Source of the DNA: Candidatus Collierbacteria bacterium
Lineage (GTDB): Bacteria > Patescibacteriota > Microgenomatia > UBA1400 > MFAQ01
NCBI GenBank assembly: GCA_903884375.1
Contig: CAISER010000024.1
Location: 1 to 51,820 of the forward strand
Reading direction: 5' to 3'
DNA length: 51,820 nucleotides
Positions 50,050 to 51,820 of this stretch are shown here, in pieces (within the stretch, counting starts at the first letter, position 1; each line of letters begins with the position of its first letter). The notes under the pieces are model-generated. The model searched no databases and was not told the DNA's origin. It saw nothing but the letters and a program-made list of their open reading frames with translations. The translations under genes were made by a program, and so were the position numbers.

Positions 50050-50929
50050 TTTGACTAGTCCCATTACGTAGTAATACGTAATTAAAGAATCGGCTATATC
50101 GGTGAAAGTCCTTGTACTTTCGGTTTACTTTCGGGTAAACTGAAGATGTGAGGAAAATACCGAGGGAAGTTTTTAACTATAAAAAGAATGAATTTTGTTT
50201 AACTAAAACTCAAAGGAGCGTTTTGATTGGAACAATGCTAGGTGATGGTGGTTTGAGATTTCGGGGAAAGAATTGTCGTTTGCATATCAAACATAGCCTT
50301 AAACAGCTAAGCTTGGTAAATTACAAATGGCGTATTTTTGAACCTATTATCTCAATGAAAGTAAGAAAGTTTTCTCAGAAAGTCGGCATTAATGACTACA
50401 ACTTTGCCGAGTTTGTGACTTTAACTCATCCAATTTTTACCCATTATTATCAGTTGTTTTATAAAAACCACAAGAAAGTTGTTATCTCATCGATAGCATC
50501 TGCAATTGATCCTTTGGTACTTGCTGTCTGGATTATGGATGATGGCTCGGCAGAATATGCCGGTTTATCAATCCAAACCCACAGTTTTTCTGAAGTAGAG
50601 GTAAGTTTACTTATCAGTGCTATTAAGAAAAACATTGGGATTCAGGCGTCGAAGCGAATTAATAAAGGAAAATATATTATTTATTTCCCCTTTAGAACTT
50701 TGCATGAATTAAAAAGTAAGTTGGGCAAGTATATCTTGCCTGAATTTGAATATAAATTTATTCCATATAGAGAAAAACCCCGTAGAGACTGTACGCCGGA
50801 CTCCGATTTATCGGAGCATGATACAGTCCGATCTGTGCAGTAATGTACAGAGTTAATCAGAAATGATTAGCCGCCCAGACAACAGTCGTGGGTTAGTATT
50901 CCACTTTCGTGGAAGAAGTAACAGTTATG
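50050..50929 (+). mobile_element. group I intron at 16S position 788 with a homing endonuclease gene
   Basis: The 880-nt insert splits the gene after U788 (E. coli numbering). P1 pairs exon GGGAT with guide GTCCC with the required U-G at the splice site, and the adjacent CTA matches exon-2 TAG (P10). The last intron base is G (50929). Further helices: P2 ATTACGT/ACGTAAT (50063-50082), P7 GACTGTA (50787-50793)/TACAGTC (50822-50828), P8 CTCCGA/TCGGAG. The endonuclease ORF replaces the loop after the P6 strand GAGGGAAGT. Introns of this kind are reported in 16S and 23S genes of Patescibacteria. Confidence 0.93.
50148..50843 (+). CDS. LAGLIDADG homing endonuclease, intron-encoded
   Basis: The 231-aa protein has two LAGLIDADG motifs: VLIGTMLGDGG at residues 25-35 and VLAVWIMDDGS at about 123-133. 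Each supplies an acidic metal ligand (Asp33 and Asp132 or 133). Two motifs in one chain mean that it works as a monomer with pseudo-twofold symmetry. It should cut intron-less 16S genes near position 788 and so spread the intron; a maturase role is also possible. GTG start; no ribosome site is obvious. The last 20 or so codons run into P7 and P8 of the ribozyme, so RNA folding and coding constrain each other. Confidence 0.92.
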   Translation: MRKIPREVFNYKKNEFCLTKTQRSVLIGTMLGDGGLRFRGKNCRLHIKHSLKQLSLVNYKWRIFEPIISMKVRKFSQKVGINDYNFAEFVTLTHPIFTHYYQLFYKNHKKVVISSIASAIDPLVLAVWIMDDGSAEYAGLSIQTHSFSEVEVSLLISAIKKNIGIQASKRINKGKYIIYFPFRTLHELKSKLGKYILPEFEYKFIPYREKPRRDCTPDSDLSEHDTVRSVQ

Positions 50930-51670
50930 TAGAGACCCCTGTAGTCCTAGCCGTAAACTATGAACACTAGCTATTTCCCGTAAGGGGAGTGGTGTAAGCT
51001 AACGCGTTAAGTGTTCCGCCTGGGGAGTACGACCGCAAGGTTAAAACTCAAAGGAATTGACGGGGAAACGCACAATCAGCGTGCCATGTGGTTTAATTGG
51101 ATACGAAACCTTGAACCTTACCTAGATTTGACATGTAACTGCTAAGCCATAGAAATATGGCCTCCTTCGAGGGTGTTACACAGCTGCTGCATGGTTGTCG
51201 TCAGTTCGTGTCGTGAGGCGTCGGCTTAAGTGCCGTAACGAACGCAACCCCTGTGCTATGTTAAATATCCATAGCAGACTGCCTTGGATTTTTCCAAGGA
51301 GGAAGGAGGGGATGACGTCAAATCAGCATGGCGCTTATATCTAGGGCTACACACATGGCGTAATGGGTGGGACAACGGGATGCCAAGGCGCGAGCCGGAG
51401 CTAATCCTTATAAACCCATCCTCAGTTTGGATTGCAGGCTGCAATTCGCCTGCATGAAAGGGAGTTGATAGTAATCGCGGATCAGCAACACCGCGGTGAA
51501 TACGTTCTCGTTTCTTGTACACACTGCCCGTCAAGTCAACAAAGTCAGTAGTGCCCGAAGTAGGTACCCATAACCGCAAGGGTTGGGCCTCCTAAGGTAA
51601 GACTGGCGATGGGGGCTAAGTCGTAACAAGGTATCCGTACTGGAAGGTGCGGATGGATCACCTCCTTTCT

Positions 51671-51786
51671 AGGAGTGTTAGGGCACACGAGCCCGAAACA
51701 TGCGCCGCACTATTGGTCAATGAGTGATTATAAATAAAATTGACCTTGACTCACTGTCACATCTCAGATATTTTGGATTTACTTAG
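51671..51786. other. 16S 3' flank without tRNA or 23S
   Basis: No tRNA-Ile or tRNA-Ala and no 23S start is present in the 116 nt after 16S. A small inverted repeat GGTCAA/TTGACC (about 51715-51745) may belong to a processing stem. Confidence 0.4.
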
Positions 51787-51813
51787 AAAAAGCTCCACTT
51801 GGGAGCTTTTTTT
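51787..51813 (+). terminator. intrinsic terminator after 16S
   Basis: Stem AAAAAGCTCC/GGAGCTTTTT with loop ACTTG and further T to 51813. It suggests that the 16S transcript ends here, although the window stops 7 nt later and antitermination cannot be excluded. Confidence 0.82.
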
Positions 51814-51820
51814 GGTTTTA

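Larger units (their letters stand above)
49305..51670 (+). rRNA. rrs: 16S ribosomal RNA, interrupted by a group I intron
   Basis: The 5' end (GAATTTGATCCTGG) and 3' end (GGATCACCTCCTTTCT) match bacterial 16S. Exons are 49305-50049 and 50930-51670, about 1,486 nt when joined, so there is one intron. Joining gives GGGAT-TAGAGACCCCTG, the expected 785-800 region with G in place of A/T in the ATTAGAWACCC motif. The anti-Shine-Dalgarno CCTCC (51661-51665) is intact. Primer sites differ from most bacteria: 515F region GTGCCAGAAGCCTCGGTAA (49775-49793), 27F region GAATTTGATCCTGGTTCAG, 1392 region ACACACTGCCCG. Ends are placed to within a few bases. Confidence 0.95.

Noticed and set aside
49625-50064. 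Minus-strand ORFs within 16S
   Set aside because: They are antisense to conserved rRNA and are typical false ORFs.
1-51820. CRISPR arrays, insertion sequences, prophage
   Set aside because: No regularly spaced repeats, transposase genes, terminal inverted repeats or phage structural genes were seen.

Overview
This window looks like a piece of a reduced, AT-rich genome of the Candidate Phyla Radiation (Patescibacteria). The evidence is a divergent 16S rRNA gene with an intron, an ATP-dependent archaeal-type DNA ligase in place of the usual bacterial enzyme, an archaeal-type aspartyl-tRNA synthetase, a stand-alone PolA-type 5' nuclease, very tight gene packing (many ATGA and TAATG overlaps, convergent genes sharing stop-codon bases) and many short proteins seen mainly in that group. 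Placement within the radiation (Microgenomates, Katanobacteria or Dojkabacteria side) cannot be settled by eye.

Layout. 1-4.3 kb: the 3' part of a VirB4/VirD4-like ATPase gene, a tRNA-Ile(UAU) whose CCA end abuts the ATG of a small gene, a Xer-like recombinase, an FtsB/DivIC-like protein, and a minus-strand structured RNA containing a small group I intron core. 4.3-10.4 kb: trpS, a tRNA-binding OB-fold protein, ftsH, 5' nuclease, glycosyltransferase and mutM in one overlapping run. 10.5-20.6 kb: recF, nnrD, a decayed Fic protein, DNA ligase, DedA, a Ca/Na exchanger, GT2, pth and an ABC exporter. 20.6-24.5 kb: membrane proteins, then a CstR-like repressor with trxA and trxB. 24.5-39.3 kb: eight aminoacyl-tRNA synthetase genes (argS, lysS, thrS behind a T-box-like leader, tyrS, hisS, glyS, aspS, leuS), with a RelA/SpoT-like hydrolase and a decayed MurB-like protein among them. 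39.3-45.7 kb: a circularly permuted DsbA-like protein, then a membrane/ATP-grasp cluster (7TM protein, ATP-grasp ligase fused to a retropepsin-like protease, two more RimK-like ligases) and a TMTC-like membrane glycosyltransferase. 45.7-49 kb: a small ORF, mnmA, an FAD dehydrogenase and two small convergent genes with strong promoters and Shine-Dalgarno sites. 49-51.8 kb: the 16S rRNA gene, split by an 880-nt group I intron that encodes a LAGLIDADG endonuclease, followed by a terminator rather than an evident 23S gene.

The broadest pattern is in gene expression. Many first-in-operon genes have no Shine-Dalgarno sequence. Instead a -10 hexamer, often of extended TGnTANNNT form, lies 5-8 nt before the start codon, so the expected transcription start falls on or next to the start codon (leaderless mRNA). 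This holds for about twenty genes on both strands and fixes several start codons. The two small genes at 48.4-49.0 kb are clear exceptions, with full TTGACA-17-TATTAT promoters and strong ribosome binding sites.

The strongest candidates for undescribed biology are the membrane/ATP-grasp/retropepsin cluster, the permuted DsbA, the CstR-like switch on the thioredoxin operon, the T-box-like element, the two related group I introns, and the leaderless architecture.
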